Shown here: positions 1-6,169 of the stretch, one piece after another
How the letters are laid out: every line of letters begins with the position of its first letter
How positions within the stretch are numbered: the stretch's first letter is position 1
DNA from: an uncultured Chloroflexota bacterium
GTDB taxonomy: Bacteria > Chloroflexota > UBA4733
Direction: 5' to 3'
Assembly (NCBI GenBank): GCA_937967325.1
Contig: CALBSQ010000331.1
Span: forward strand, 1 to 13,265
Length of the DNA stretch: 13,265 nucleotides
The notes under the pieces: generated by a model
What the model was told of the DNA's origin: nothing
Database searches by the model: none
Seen by the model: the letters and a program-made list of their open reading frames with translations, nothing else
Position numbers and translations under genes: made by a program

Positions 1-435
1 GTAGGCCGGCACGGTGATCACCGCCTCCGTCACCCCCTCCCCCAGCTTCGCCTCCACGTCCGCCTTCAGCTTCCCCAACACCATCGCCGAGATCTCCTCG
101 GGCGAGTATTCCTTCCCCCCGGCGACGACGCGGACATCGCCGTTGGGCGAGGGTTGGACGGGGTAGGGCACGAGCGCCTTGGCCCGCCGGACCTCGAGAT
201 CGTCGTAACGGCGGCCCATGAAGCGCTTGATGGAGAAGATCGTGTTCTCGGCATTGGTCACCGCCTGCCGCTTGGCCACCTGGCCCACCAGACGCTCGCC
301 GTTCTTGGCAAAGCCGACCACCGATGGCGTGGTACGCGCCCCTTCCGCGTTCTCGATGACGACGGGCTCGCCGGCCTCCATGTAGGCGACGCAGGAGTTG
401 GTCGTCCCAAGGTCAATACCGATGACTTTAGCCAT
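1..435 (-). CDS. dnaK: Molecular chaperone DnaK (Hsp70), N-terminal part
   Basis: ATP-dependent Hsp70 chaperone that binds exposed hydrophobic peptides and works with GrpE and DnaJ in the cytoplasm. Reading the minus strand from ATG 435-433 gives 145 codons with no stop before the window edge. They open MAKVIGIDLGTTNSCVA, the phosphate-1 loop of the actin-like nucleotide-binding domain, and continue with TTPSVVGF, GQVAKRQAVTN and IKRFMGR. The last residues are VITVPAY, all hallmark Hsp70 N-terminal blocks. The start lies inside the end of grpE: the two genes overlap by 8 bases, which suggests translational coupling. The ribosome-binding sequence in front is weak. The rest of the gene, and probably dnaJ, lies beyond the left edge. 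Heat-shock control is expected through the CIRCE operator upstream of hrcA. Confidence 0.97.
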   Translation of the reverse strand, partial: MAKVIGIDLGTTNSCVAYMEAGEPVVIENAEGARTTPSVVGFAKNGERLVGQVAKRQAVTNAENTIFSIKRFMGRRYDDLEVRRAKALVPYPVQPSPNGDVRVVAGGKEYSPEEISAMVLGKLKADVEAKLGEGVTEAVITVPAY

Positions 436-1081
436 GCTGCTGTCTTACGTCGCTGGACGCCTGGCTCTCCTGTGAATCTCCCTTCGGCGCGGTGTCCGCG
501 GCGGCCGGGGGCGTCTCGTCGCTCGCCGGCGGCTTCGGGCCCCGCGACACCCGCACCAGGGCGGGCCGGAGCACTCGACCGTGCAGGCGGTAGCCGCGCT
601 GCACCTCACCAATGATCACACCCTCCGCCAGCGTGTCGTGCGGCTCATTCGCGATCGCCTCGTGGAGCGCGGGGTCGTAGCGCTGCTCCGACGTGGCGAT
701 GGATTCTATGCCGTGCTGTTGCAGCAGATAGTCGATCTGGCGGTGGATCAAGAGAACGCCGCTGATCCAGGTGAACGAGCGCAGGGTATCAGGCAAGGCT
801 TGTTCTGCACGCTCGAAGTTATCCAGCACTTCGAGCAGCATGCCGGCCAGCGGAGCGACGCCGTACTTGACCAGGTCGTCACGCTCTTGCTGGGTGCGAC
901 GACGCATGTTGGCCAGCTCCGCCTGGGAATACTGCCATCGCTTCATGTAGTCGGTGGCCTGCTCGCTTTCCTTCTGGACCTGGCCCTCCAGTTCCTGGAT
1001 GCGATGCTTGAGCTGACTGACCTCTTCGTCCGATCCATTGGGGGCAATACTTGCCTGATCGGCAGCCTCTGTGTCCGTCAT
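428..1081 (-). CDS. grpE: Nucleotide exchange factor GrpE
   Basis: Co-chaperone that opens the DnaK nucleotide cleft and releases ADP. The 217-aa product has a long N-terminal helix rich in E/Q/K (about residues 18-70, coiled coil that dimerises) containing NMRRRTQQER, then DNFERA, and the C-terminal beta domain GEVQRGYRLHGRVLRPALVRV ending near residue 178. Beyond it is an unusual tail of about 39 residues rich in P, A, S and D. The frame stays open 65 codons upstream to position 1276, but that extension is low-complexity and crosses a hairpin repeat. ATG 1081 is chosen because AAGGAG lies just before it and GrpE proteins normally start with an acidic stretch like MTDTEAADQ. The stop overlaps the dnaK start by 8 bases. 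Confidence 0.96.
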   Translation of the reverse strand: MTDTEAADQASIAPNGSDEEVSQLKHRIQELEGQVQKESEQATDYMKRWQYSQAELANMRRRTQQERDDLVKYGVAPLAGMLLEVLDNFERAEQALPDTLRSFTWISGVLLIHRQIDYLLQQHGIESIATSEQRYDPALHEAIANEPHDTLAEGVIIGEVQRGYRLHGRVLRPALVRVSRGPKPPASDETPPAAADTAPKGDSQESQASSDVRQQHG

Positions 1082-1174
1082 GACGCTCTCCTTCAGTCGG
1101 TGTTTCGATGGCCAAAACGATTCAGTTAGCGGAGTGTCGGCGGGGGCGGCGGCGCCGCCGGCGCAGATGAAAAG

Positions 1175-1211
1175 CCCCTCTCCAGCTTGCTGGGGAGGGG
1201 TTGGGGAGGGG
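1175..1211. repeat. GC-rich hairpin repeat (family A, copy 1) between hrcA and grpE
   Basis: CCCCTCTCCAG at 1175-1185 pairs with CTGGGGAGGGG at 1190-1200 (one T-G wobble, 4-base loop). A second G-rich block, TTGGGGAGGGGC, follows. Read on the minus strand it has the form CCCCTCCCC-AA-CCCCTCCCCAGC plus the return arm, the same layout as the copy at 4859-4900. It lies inside the 201-bp hrcA-grpE gap, so it would be transcribed in the chaperone mRNA. There is no T-run, so it is not a standard terminator. A perfect 14-bp palindrome (CGGCGGCGCCGCCG, 1147-1160) lies 14 bp away. No gene is visible elsewhere in the 1082-1282 gap. Confidence 0.7.
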
Positions 1212-1282
1212 CATTTTCTGACCGGTCTCCGCCCCGGCGCCACCGCCCCCGTCCGCTGTCCCTTAGCGAGACTCATTAGGCG

Positions 1283-2353
1283 TTACGTTGCCGCCGCACG
1301 ATACGTCCCAACGGACTCGTGCATCAACGCGCCCAAGATGCCGGCGACGTAGCGCACACTGTTGATCGCCCTTGGGTAGTCGAGTCGAGTTGGGCCGATG
1401 AGACCCAGCACGCCAAAGGTGGCGCCGTCACCGCCGTACGGACAGAGCACGAGCGCGTAGTCCCGAAGCTCCACCGGGTACTGCTCGCCGATGAGCACGC
1501 GAATACTGCCTTGCTGGACGACTTCGGGCAGCAGGGCACGTACCGCCCCTCCGTGCTCCACCAGCGTGATGAGCGTGCGGAGCCGGTAGGCCCGAGCCCG
1601 GTCGTCTACCGGCCGGAGAAACTCCGGCTGGCTGAGCACATTGGCCAGGCCGTCGTGGAAACGAATGTCCCACTGCCGATGCTCGTGCCGTTGCAGCATT
1701 CCAATCAACGCCTCGCGGACGACAGATTCCAGGCCGCGCCGCGGCTCGCCTGCTCGCCCCTCCATCGCGGTCAGCCCCGCGACGGTGAGGTCCGACCACT
1801 TGACGCGGAGGCGGGTCGCCTCTGCACGCAACGCATCCGGAGTTGGAGACTCCGCAACGTCCAGAATGCGCTGCAAAACGTTGGCGTCCGACGTGACTGC
1901 CACGATGAGCGCACGCCGCCCCTCCAACTGGACCAGGTCCAGGTGACGCAGCCGGACCGTCTCAGTGGTGGCGCCACTCACGATGGCGGCCACGCCACTG
2001 GCCGCGGCGAGGGCGGCGCTCGCCAGTCGGAGCCATTCATCGATCTGGTCTTCGATCTGGGAGAACTGATGGAGGATCGTCCGCTGTTCTTCCGGCGTCA
2101 AACCTCGATCGGGCAAGAGGTGCTCCACGAAGAAGCGATACCCCTCCTCCGAGGGAATCCGTCCGGCCGACGTGTGCGGCTGGTAGATGAGGCCGGCATC
2201 CTCCAGCGCGGCGAGATCGTGGCGGAGCGTCGCGCTGCTAATGTGTGGGAAGTCGGTGCGCACGAGAACCTCGGAGGCCACCGGCGCCGCGGACGCGACG
2301 TAGCGCTCAACGACAGCGCGCAACACCGCGCCTTGACGACTCGACAGCTCCAT
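1283..2353 (-). CDS. hrcA: Heat-inducible transcription repressor HrcA
   Basis: Repressor of class I heat-shock genes. It binds the CIRCE operator and depends on GroEL to stay active in known systems. The 356-aa protein has the expected length. The N-terminal winged helix includes VVERYVASAAPVASEVL and ISSATLRHDLAALEDAGLI, followed by the wing signature YQPHTSAGRIPSEEGYRFFV (about residues 58-78). The GAF-like middle and C-terminus end with the family motif LIGPTRLDYPRAINSVRYVA. ATG 2353 begins MELSSRQ, the normal HrcA start; AGAGG lies about 13 bases ahead, a loose ribosome-binding site. It is the first gene of the hrcA-grpE-dnaK unit, with a CIRCE 58 bases upstream of the start codon. Confidence 0.97.
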   Translation of the reverse strand: MELSSRQGAVLRAVVERYVASAAPVASEVLVRTDFPHISSATLRHDLAALEDAGLIYQPHTSAGRIPSEEGYRFFVEHLLPDRGLTPEEQRTILHQFSQIEDQIDEWLRLASAALAAASGVAAIVSGATTETVRLRHLDLVQLEGRRALIVAVTSDANVLQRILDVAESPTPDALRAEATRLRVKWSDLTVAGLTAMEGRAGEPRRGLESVVREALIGMLQRHEHRQWDIRFHDGLANVLSQPEFLRPVDDRARAYRLRTLITLVEHGGAVRALLPEVVQQGSIRVLIGEQYPVELRDYALVLCPYGGDGATFGVLGLIGPTRLDYPRAINSVRYVAGILGALMHESVGTYRAAAT

Positions 2354-2411
2354 GATATCGACCGAACCTCTATCGCCAACCGACCGGCGAGGCTACCGTG
2401 CTGCCGGCAGC

Positions 2412-2438
2412 TTTGCGCTCCCCACCGGCGAGTGTTAG
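2412..2438 (-). promoter_or_regulatory. CIRCE operator (HrcA binding site)
   Basis: On the plus strand TTTGCGCTC (2412-2420), a 9-base spacer, then GAGTGTTAG (2430-2438). The CIRCE consensus is TTAGCACTC-N9-GAGTGCTAA, so 14 of 18 arm positions match and the spacer length is exact. It sits 58 bases upstream of the hrcA start codon, where an autoregulatory operator is expected. I could not pick a convincing -35/-10 pair around it. A perfect 12-bp palindrome, GCTGCCGGCAGC (2400-2411), directly abuts it on the hrcA side. Confidence 0.9.
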
Positions 2439-2458
2439 AGGCAGTCTACCATCCGCAA

Positions 2459-3325
2459 TTACTCTTCCTCGCGCTCGATGTCGAAGCCATGATCGAGGTC
2501 GTGGATCAGCGTGGCGCCTTCCTCCTCCTCATGCTCCTCATCGTGCCGGTCGCGATCGCGGTCGGCGTAATCGCCGTCGGCGTCGTCGAAGTCCTCATCG
2601 TCCTCCTCCAGCTCGTAGCGGAAGAGTGAATCGCGCGTGTAACCGCGATGCGACGATTCGGACCGAGTCGGAAAGGTCGGACGGCCCGACAGGCTCGGGT
2701 GCTGCAGCGTCTCGCGGATGAAGACGCGCGCCTCTCGGTCGTCGACGGACATGACCGCGGCCTGATACTGGTTGCCGGCGGTCATGAAGTGCATCAGACG
2801 GCGGGCAAGCTTGGGCTCGATTTCGCCCAGTTGTTCCCCCGCGGAATTCTGCACCAGCAACGCGTGACCGCTGGGCTGGAGGCGAACAAGGTCGCCGCTA
2901 TTCATCCGAGCCAACACATCCCCGCCGGCCGGACGCTGGAGCGTGGTGACACCGGTTTTCCCCGGCTCTTCGACGAAGAGGCGAGGGTCCATCTTCTCGC
3001 CCTTCCCGGCCGTGACCACGCCGGAGCCCGTCCGGTCGACCAGCCCCTTCAATCGATCCATGTTTCGCCGCGCGATGGAGTTGCCCGGATCAAGCCTGAG
3101 GGCTTGACTATACGCCTCGCGCGCTTCGCCGTACCTGCCGAGCTCGGTGAGGGCCTTGCCGAGGCGGTTGTAGGCATCGGCTTCCTGCGGGTAGTACGTC
3201 AGGAGACGGCGGTTGGCTTGGACTGCCTCTTCCCATCTTCCTTGGAGGGCCAGGGCAATGGCATGCTCGGCAAGCTGACGCTTATTCGGTGCGCGATCCT
3301 CGACGAGAGGCGGTTGGTTCAGCAT
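2459..3325 (-). CDS. TPR protein with strongly acidic C-terminal tail
   Basis: A 288-aa cytoplasmic protein with no signal peptide or membrane segment. Two tetratricopeptide repeats are visible at about residues 17-50 (AIALALQGRWEEAVQANRRL) and 51-84 (AYNRLGKALTELGRYGEAREAYSQALRLDP), which usually mediate protein-protein contacts. The middle (about 90-230) resembles no domain I can name. The last 50 or so residues are almost wholly D/E with some R/H. ATG 3325 is chosen over an upstream ATG at 3385 because AAAGGAG lies directly before it and the upstream codons overlap miaB. The start is one base after the miaB stop and the ribosome-binding site lies within the miaB end, so the two are probably translated together. 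Function unknown; a role linked to tRNA modification or translation is only a guess from position. Confidence 0.88.
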   Translation of the reverse strand: MLNQPPLVEDRAPNKRQLAEHAIALALQGRWEEAVQANRRLLTYYPQEADAYNRLGKALTELGRYGEAREAYSQALRLDPGNSIARRNMDRLKGLVDRTGSGVVTAGKGEKMDPRLFVEEPGKTGVTTLQRPAGGDVLARMNSGDLVRLQPSGHALLVQNSAGEQLGEIEPKLARRLMHFMTAGNQYQAAVMSVDDREARVFIRETLQHPSLSGRPTFPTRSESSHRGYTRDSLFRYELEEDDEDFDDADGDYADRDRDRHDEEHEEEEGATLIHDLDHGFDIEREEE

Positions 3326-3326
3326 G

Positions 3327-4718
3327 CTAGCTCCTTTCGGCAGGGGCAATGACGACGCGACCTTGCAGCGCGTGCGCGCCGGCACGAGTAATGGTTACAG
3401 GTAGGGTCCATGCCATGTAGTCGACGGCGGCATTCGGGCCATCGGGATGGTCGACGTGGAAGAAGGTGAGCTTGTTGGTGCGCGTCCGTCCCTTCCAGCG
3501 AGAACTGCCCGGTTTCTCCGCGCCCTCGACGAGGACATCCTGGGTTGTGCCGACCAGTCGCTGGTTGATCTCGTTGCCAATCTGCTCTTGTTGGGCCTCG
3601 ACGGCCCAAAGGCGCTCCTTCTTTGTCATAGCCGGCACGTCGTCTTCCATGCGTTCGCCGGACGGCGTTCCCGGCCGGGGTGAATAGGCGGCGACGTGGA
3701 CCACATCGTAGCGGACACGGCCTAGGAGACCGAGCAACTGGGAGAACTGCTCCTCCGTCTCGCCGCAAAAGCCCACGATCACGTCGGTGCTCACGCTGCA
3801 GTCGGGAAGCTTGGCGCGGATACGGTCGAGCAGCCGCTCGTAGTCCGCCACCTTGTAGGGACGCCCCATCCGCCGGAGCATGGCGTCGTCGCCGTGCTGG
3901 ACAGGCAGGTGGATGTATTCGCAGACCTTAGGGAGATCGCGCACGGCGTCGACCAGCCGCTCGTCCATATAGCGCGGATGAGAGGTCAAGAAGCGGATGC
4001 GCTCCAGGCCGCGCACGTCGTTGACGTGGCCGAGCAGCGTCGCCAAATCGACGCGCTCCGGCAGGTCGTGTCCATAGGAATCGACAATCTGGCCAAGCAG
4101 GGTCACCTCTTTGGCGCCCTCCGCCACCACTTGATTGACGTGCTCGACTATTTCCGCGACTGGCCGGCTACGCTCTCGGCCGCGGCGCGAAGGCACGATG
4201 CAGTAGGTGCAGTGCTCATCGCAGCCGTAGATGATCGGGATGAAACGGCTCACGTCCTTGGCGCGCGACTTCTGCAACGGCAGCGATATGCTCTCCGGTC
4301 CAATTTCGATTGGCACGGGCGCGAACGCGGCCGGCGGCGCCTGGTCGAGGGGTCGATCCAGCAAGGGCTGCAAGCGCTCCGGCGCCAGGGACGAGAAGAA
4401 TAGGTCCACCATCGGGAAACGGCGTTGCATGGCCGTAGCGTCGTTGACTACCATACAGCCGGTCATCGCCACGGCCAGATTGGGCAGCTTCTTCTTCAGG
4501 CCGGAAAGCTGGCCGAGCTGACCCTCAGTGCGCTCCTCGGCGCTCTGCCGCACGGCGCAGGTGTTGAGGATGACCAGATCCGCCGATCGAGGGGTATCCG
4601 CCTCATCGCAGCCTTGACGCTCCAAGTAGGTCTGGATACGCTCTGAATCGGCCTTATTCATCTGGCACCCAACCGTCCAAAGGTAGTAGGACGGCCGGCG
4701 TTCTACTGTCGCTGCCAC
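3327..4718 (-). CDS. miaB: tRNA-2-methylthio-N6-dimethylallyladenosine synthase MiaB
   Basis: Radical-SAM methylthiotransferase that adds the 2-methylthio group to i6A37 of tRNAs reading UNN codons. From GTG 4718 it is 463 aa, typical for the family. The N-terminal domain (UPF0004) carries the three cysteines of the auxiliary [4Fe-4S] cluster at C18 (VGCQMNKADSE), C54 (LNTCAVR) and C88 (TGCMV). The radical-SAM triad is C166-x3-C170-x2-C173 (YGCDEHCTYCIVPSRRGRE). A TRAM domain occupies about the last 75 residues. The frame is open back to ATG 4820, but those 34 codons look non-coding. GTG 4718 has AAGAAGG seven bases ahead; a GTG two codons earlier (4724) is the alternative. MiaB rather than MtaB or RimO is supported by the VGCQMN start and the RTxTNKLTFF TRAM region. 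Confidence 0.95.
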   Translation of the reverse strand: MAATVERRPSYYLWTVGCQMNKADSERIQTYLERQGCDEADTPRSADLVILNTCAVRQSAEERTEGQLGQLSGLKKKLPNLAVAMTGCMVVNDATAMQRRFPMVDLFFSSLAPERLQPLLDRPLDQAPPAAFAPVPIEIGPESISLPLQKSRAKDVSRFIPIIYGCDEHCTYCIVPSRRGRERSRPVAEIVEHVNQVVAEGAKEVTLLGQIVDSYGHDLPERVDLATLLGHVNDVRGLERIRFLTSHPRYMDERLVDAVRDLPKVCEYIHLPVQHGDDAMLRRMGRPYKVADYERLLDRIRAKLPDCSVSTDVIVGFCGETEEQFSQLLGLLGRVRYDVVHVAAYSPRPGTPSGERMEDDVPAMTKKERLWAVEAQQEQIGNEINQRLVGTTQDVLVEGAEKPGSSRWKGRTRTNKLTFFHVDHPDGPNAAVDYMAWTLPVTITRAGAHALQGRVVIAPAERS

Positions 4719-4784
4719 TGCCACACCTTCTTTCCAGGACCGAAGGCCGCGTTCGTGGGTACATCCCGGGATATTTGGAGAGAC

Positions 4785-4790
4785 ACTATA
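4785..4790 (-). promoter_or_regulatory. Possible -10 box for miaB
   Basis: TATAGT on the minus strand, 66 bases upstream of the proposed miaB GTG. No good -35 is seen at the right distance, so this is a weak call made from the -10 alone. Confidence 0.2.
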
Positions 4791-4858
4791 CCTGCTCCAA
4801 CCCCAGGAGCGATAGCGCAAAATTACCTGGCACGCGCCACGGGAAATCTCCCCCGCGG

Positions 4859-4900
4859 CCCCTCACCCCCAGCCCCTCTCCCGCTCGGCGGGCGAGGGGA
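4859..4900. repeat. GC-rich hairpin repeat (family A, copy 2)
   Basis: CCCCTCACCCCCAG leads into the arm CCCCTCTCCCGC (4873-4884), loop TCG, and return arm GCGGGCGAGGGG (4888-4899): a 12-bp stem with one mismatch. The copy at 1175-1211 is the same arrangement in the opposite orientation. It lies 24 bases beyond the stop of the receiver-like gene, within the 206-bp gap before miaB. It has no T-run on either side. Sequences of the form CCCTCACCCC-AACCCCTCTCCC are familiar interspersed repeats in Chloroflexota and other environmental genomes (recalled, not checked). Confidence 0.75.
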
Positions 4901-4924
4901 GTCACGATACCAGTGTCGACGCAG

Positions 4925-5347
4925 TTAGGCTCCTTGCTTCAGATCGTCGAGCGAATCCACTATCCGTTGTACGGAAATGGGCCGCGGTTGGACGACATCG
5001 GCGACGGCGACGGCGGCTTCATCCACCGCGTCTTCGCCCGAGAGGATGATCAGACGGATGGCTCCCAGCGCGTCGTGGCCGCGAACACGCCGTCCGAGCG
5101 CCGCCGCAGCATCCCGCGGCAGAGGCAAATGGATGACCATGGCCGAAGGTGGACGTCGGCTCGCCTGGGCGATCGCCGCATCGGCCGAGCGAGCGAGCTC
5201 GACCGCCGCTCCGGCATCGGTCAAGGCGCCGGCGACCAACGTCGCGATGCCGGCATCGTCGTCGACCAGCAGCACGCGCTGGCCCGATAGCACGCCACTC
5301 ACCTGAGCAGGCGGCTTCGGCGCTATCGTTGAACCACGATCTGCCAT
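4925..5347 (-). CDS. Stand-alone receiver-like protein lacking the phospho-acceptor Asp
   Basis: A 140-aa single-domain protein with the fold signature of a two-component receiver. RVLLVDDDAG at residues 24-33 supplies the acidic pair, ILSG at 101-104 the Ser/Thr position, and QPRPIS at 120-125 stands where KP(F) is normal. The residue spaced as CheY Asp57 (44 after the first acidic residue) is H73 in MVIHLPLP, and the conserved Lys is Arg122. Phosphorylation in the usual way is therefore unlikely; it would act as a pseudo-receiver or be controlled otherwise. There is no output domain. ATG 5347 is used; GAGGAT lies rather far ahead, and a GTG about 18 codons in, just before the receiver fold, is an alternative start. 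It follows the 137-aa gene after 34 bases, probably in one operon. Confidence 0.78.
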   Translation of the reverse strand: MADRGSTIAPKPPAQVSGVLSGQRVLLVDDDAGIATLVAGALTDAGAAVELARSADAAIAQASRRPPSAMVIHLPLPRDAAAALGRRVRGHDALGAIRLIILSGEDAVDEAAVAVADVVQPRPISVQRIVDSLDDLKQGA

Positions 5348-5381
5348 GTGTGGCGCTATCCTCGGGGCTACGCCGAAGCGT

Positions 5382-5795
5382 TCAGTGATGACCCTCTTCG
5401 CCCACGCTGAGCTGCTTGCCGCCAGGCTCGTGCCGGTGGGGAATCAGGTGCCCTTCCCGCGTTTCCCAGAGCAGGTCGCTGTCACGGGGTTCCGGGTACT
5501 CCCCCATGGAAATGAGCAGGCCATCGTGGCGTTCCAACACCTCCATGGCGTCTTCCTCCACGACCTGGCGCGTGCCCTGGCGCACCAGGACGATCGCGTC
5601 GGCGTCGGGTAAGAGGCGAACCGTCCAGCCGCGATCGGCGAGATCGTCGACAATGCAGCCGGTGTCGTAAAATCGCTGCGCCACCGTCAGACCGGCGCCA
5701 AACAGCCGGCGACCATCTATTTCGTCGTCCTCGCCGAGCTCTAGCTCCTCTTCAATGGGATAGAGTAACGGCAACTCCAGCGTGAAATAAGACAA
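5382..5795 (-). CDS. Hypothetical acidic protein, 137 aa
   Basis: I do not recognise this family. From TTG 5795 the product starts with SYFTLELPLLYPIEEELELGE, an aliphatic then strongly acidic stretch. It continues with a compact region (RRLFGAGLTVAQRFYDTGCIVDDL, then an alternating strand DADAIVLVRQ) and ends in a His/Glu-rich tail (GHLIPHRHEPGG, GEEGHH). It has no signal peptide or transmembrane helix. TTG is chosen because GGGAG lies seven bases before it. The open frame continues far upstream but only through the palindromic element, where it encodes repeat-derived peptide. The third-base GC bias fits a real gene. It is followed by the receiver-like gene after 34 bases, so the two may work together. 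Confidence 0.7.
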   Translation of the reverse strand: MSYFTLELPLLYPIEEELELGEDDEIDGRRLFGAGLTVAQRFYDTGCIVDDLADRGWTVRLLPDADAIVLVRQGTRQVVEEDAMEVLERHDGLLISMGEYPEPRDSDLLWETREGHLIPHRHEPGGKQLSVGEEGHH

Positions 5796-5824
5796 GCTCG
5801 CTCTCCCGTACCGTGCAGCGTCAC

Positions 5825-5833
5825 AGCATACCA
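5825..5833 (-). promoter_or_regulatory. Possible extended -10 promoter for the 137-aa gene
   Basis: TGGTATGCT on the minus strand, an extended -10 (TGN plus TATGCT), about 30 bases upstream of the TTG start. It would start RNA near 5818 with a leader of roughly 23 bases containing the GGGAG ribosome-binding site. No clear -35 is present. Confidence 0.4.
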
Positions 5834-5905
5834 CAGGGCATGCCGGCGGACGGACGGGAGATCCTTCGCGCACTGTGTGCCACAACGTTTTGCATCGACC
5901 TGACG

Positions 5906-6033
5906 GTGTACTACGGAGCGCGGTCGTCCCGCCCGCCCGGTGGCTGCCGGCGGGGTGGCATCGGGTGAACGTGTGGGGCGCCTCCCCTGTGGCCGGACTG
6001 GGGCGGGCGGGACGCCCGCGCTCCGTAGTACAC
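5906..6033. repeat. 128-bp palindromic element (family B, copy 1)
   Basis: The left arm 5906-5938 begins GTGTACTACGGAGCGCGG and ends CCCGCCCGCCC. The right arm 6001-6033 is its reverse complement over 33 bases with a single mismatch (5924). A 62-bp non-palindromic middle separates them. The inner 28 bases of the arms are the same sequence, apart from up to two substitutions, as the arms of the element at 12302-12418; the middles differ. It encodes no protein. It looks like a non-autonomous palindromic repeat (REP/MITE-like). Confidence 0.85.
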
Positions 6034-6056
6034 GGCCCTCGGCGATAGCTTGCTGC

Positions 6057-6093
6057 AAGTCTCTTTGGGCACCTTCGCTCCGCTCCGGATGAC
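6057..6093. repeat. Fragment of a widespread 'PERSEGA / FAPLRMT' interspersed repeat
   Basis: On the minus strand this reads GTCATCCGGAGCGGAGCGAA followed by GGTGCCCAAAGAGACTT. The pattern GTCATCC-GAGCG-AGCGAAGG is a repeat I recognise from many environmental genomes, where it is often mistranslated as CHPERSEGA (one strand) or FAPLRMT (the other). Only one copy is in the window, 23 bp from the right arm of the family B element and just ahead of the hydrolase gene. The family name comes from memory. Confidence 0.55.
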
Positions 6094-6169
6094 AAGGAGA
6101 AGGCGCAGTTGTTACCATATGGTTGGTGTCGCCGCGGCGACCGAGTCGCCGGTTCGCGGGACAGTAGGG

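Larger units (their letters stand above)
5796..6169. other. Gene-free divergent intergenic region with repeats
   Basis: This 374-bp stretch separates the leftward operon from the rightward hydrolase gene. It holds the likely minus-strand promoter near 5825, the 128-bp inverted-repeat element (5906-6033), a fragment of a second interspersed repeat (6057-6093), and a 10-bp palindrome ACCATATGGT (6114-6123). Long open frames cross it on both strands. Their peptides (RSAGVPPA-like, CHPERSEGAQ and TFAPLRMT) are translations of the repeats, so I do not call genes here. Confidence 0.75.

Noticed and set aside
1319..2629. 436-codon plus-strand open frame opposite hrcA and the TPR gene
   Set aside because: A mirror frame caused by high GC content; hrcA on the other strand is a certain match and the plus-strand peptide has no recognisable domain.
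6114..6123. Palindrome ACCATATGGT upstream of the hydrolase gene
   Set aside because: A single 10-bp palindrome with no second copy and no promoter placed beside it; too little to call an operator.
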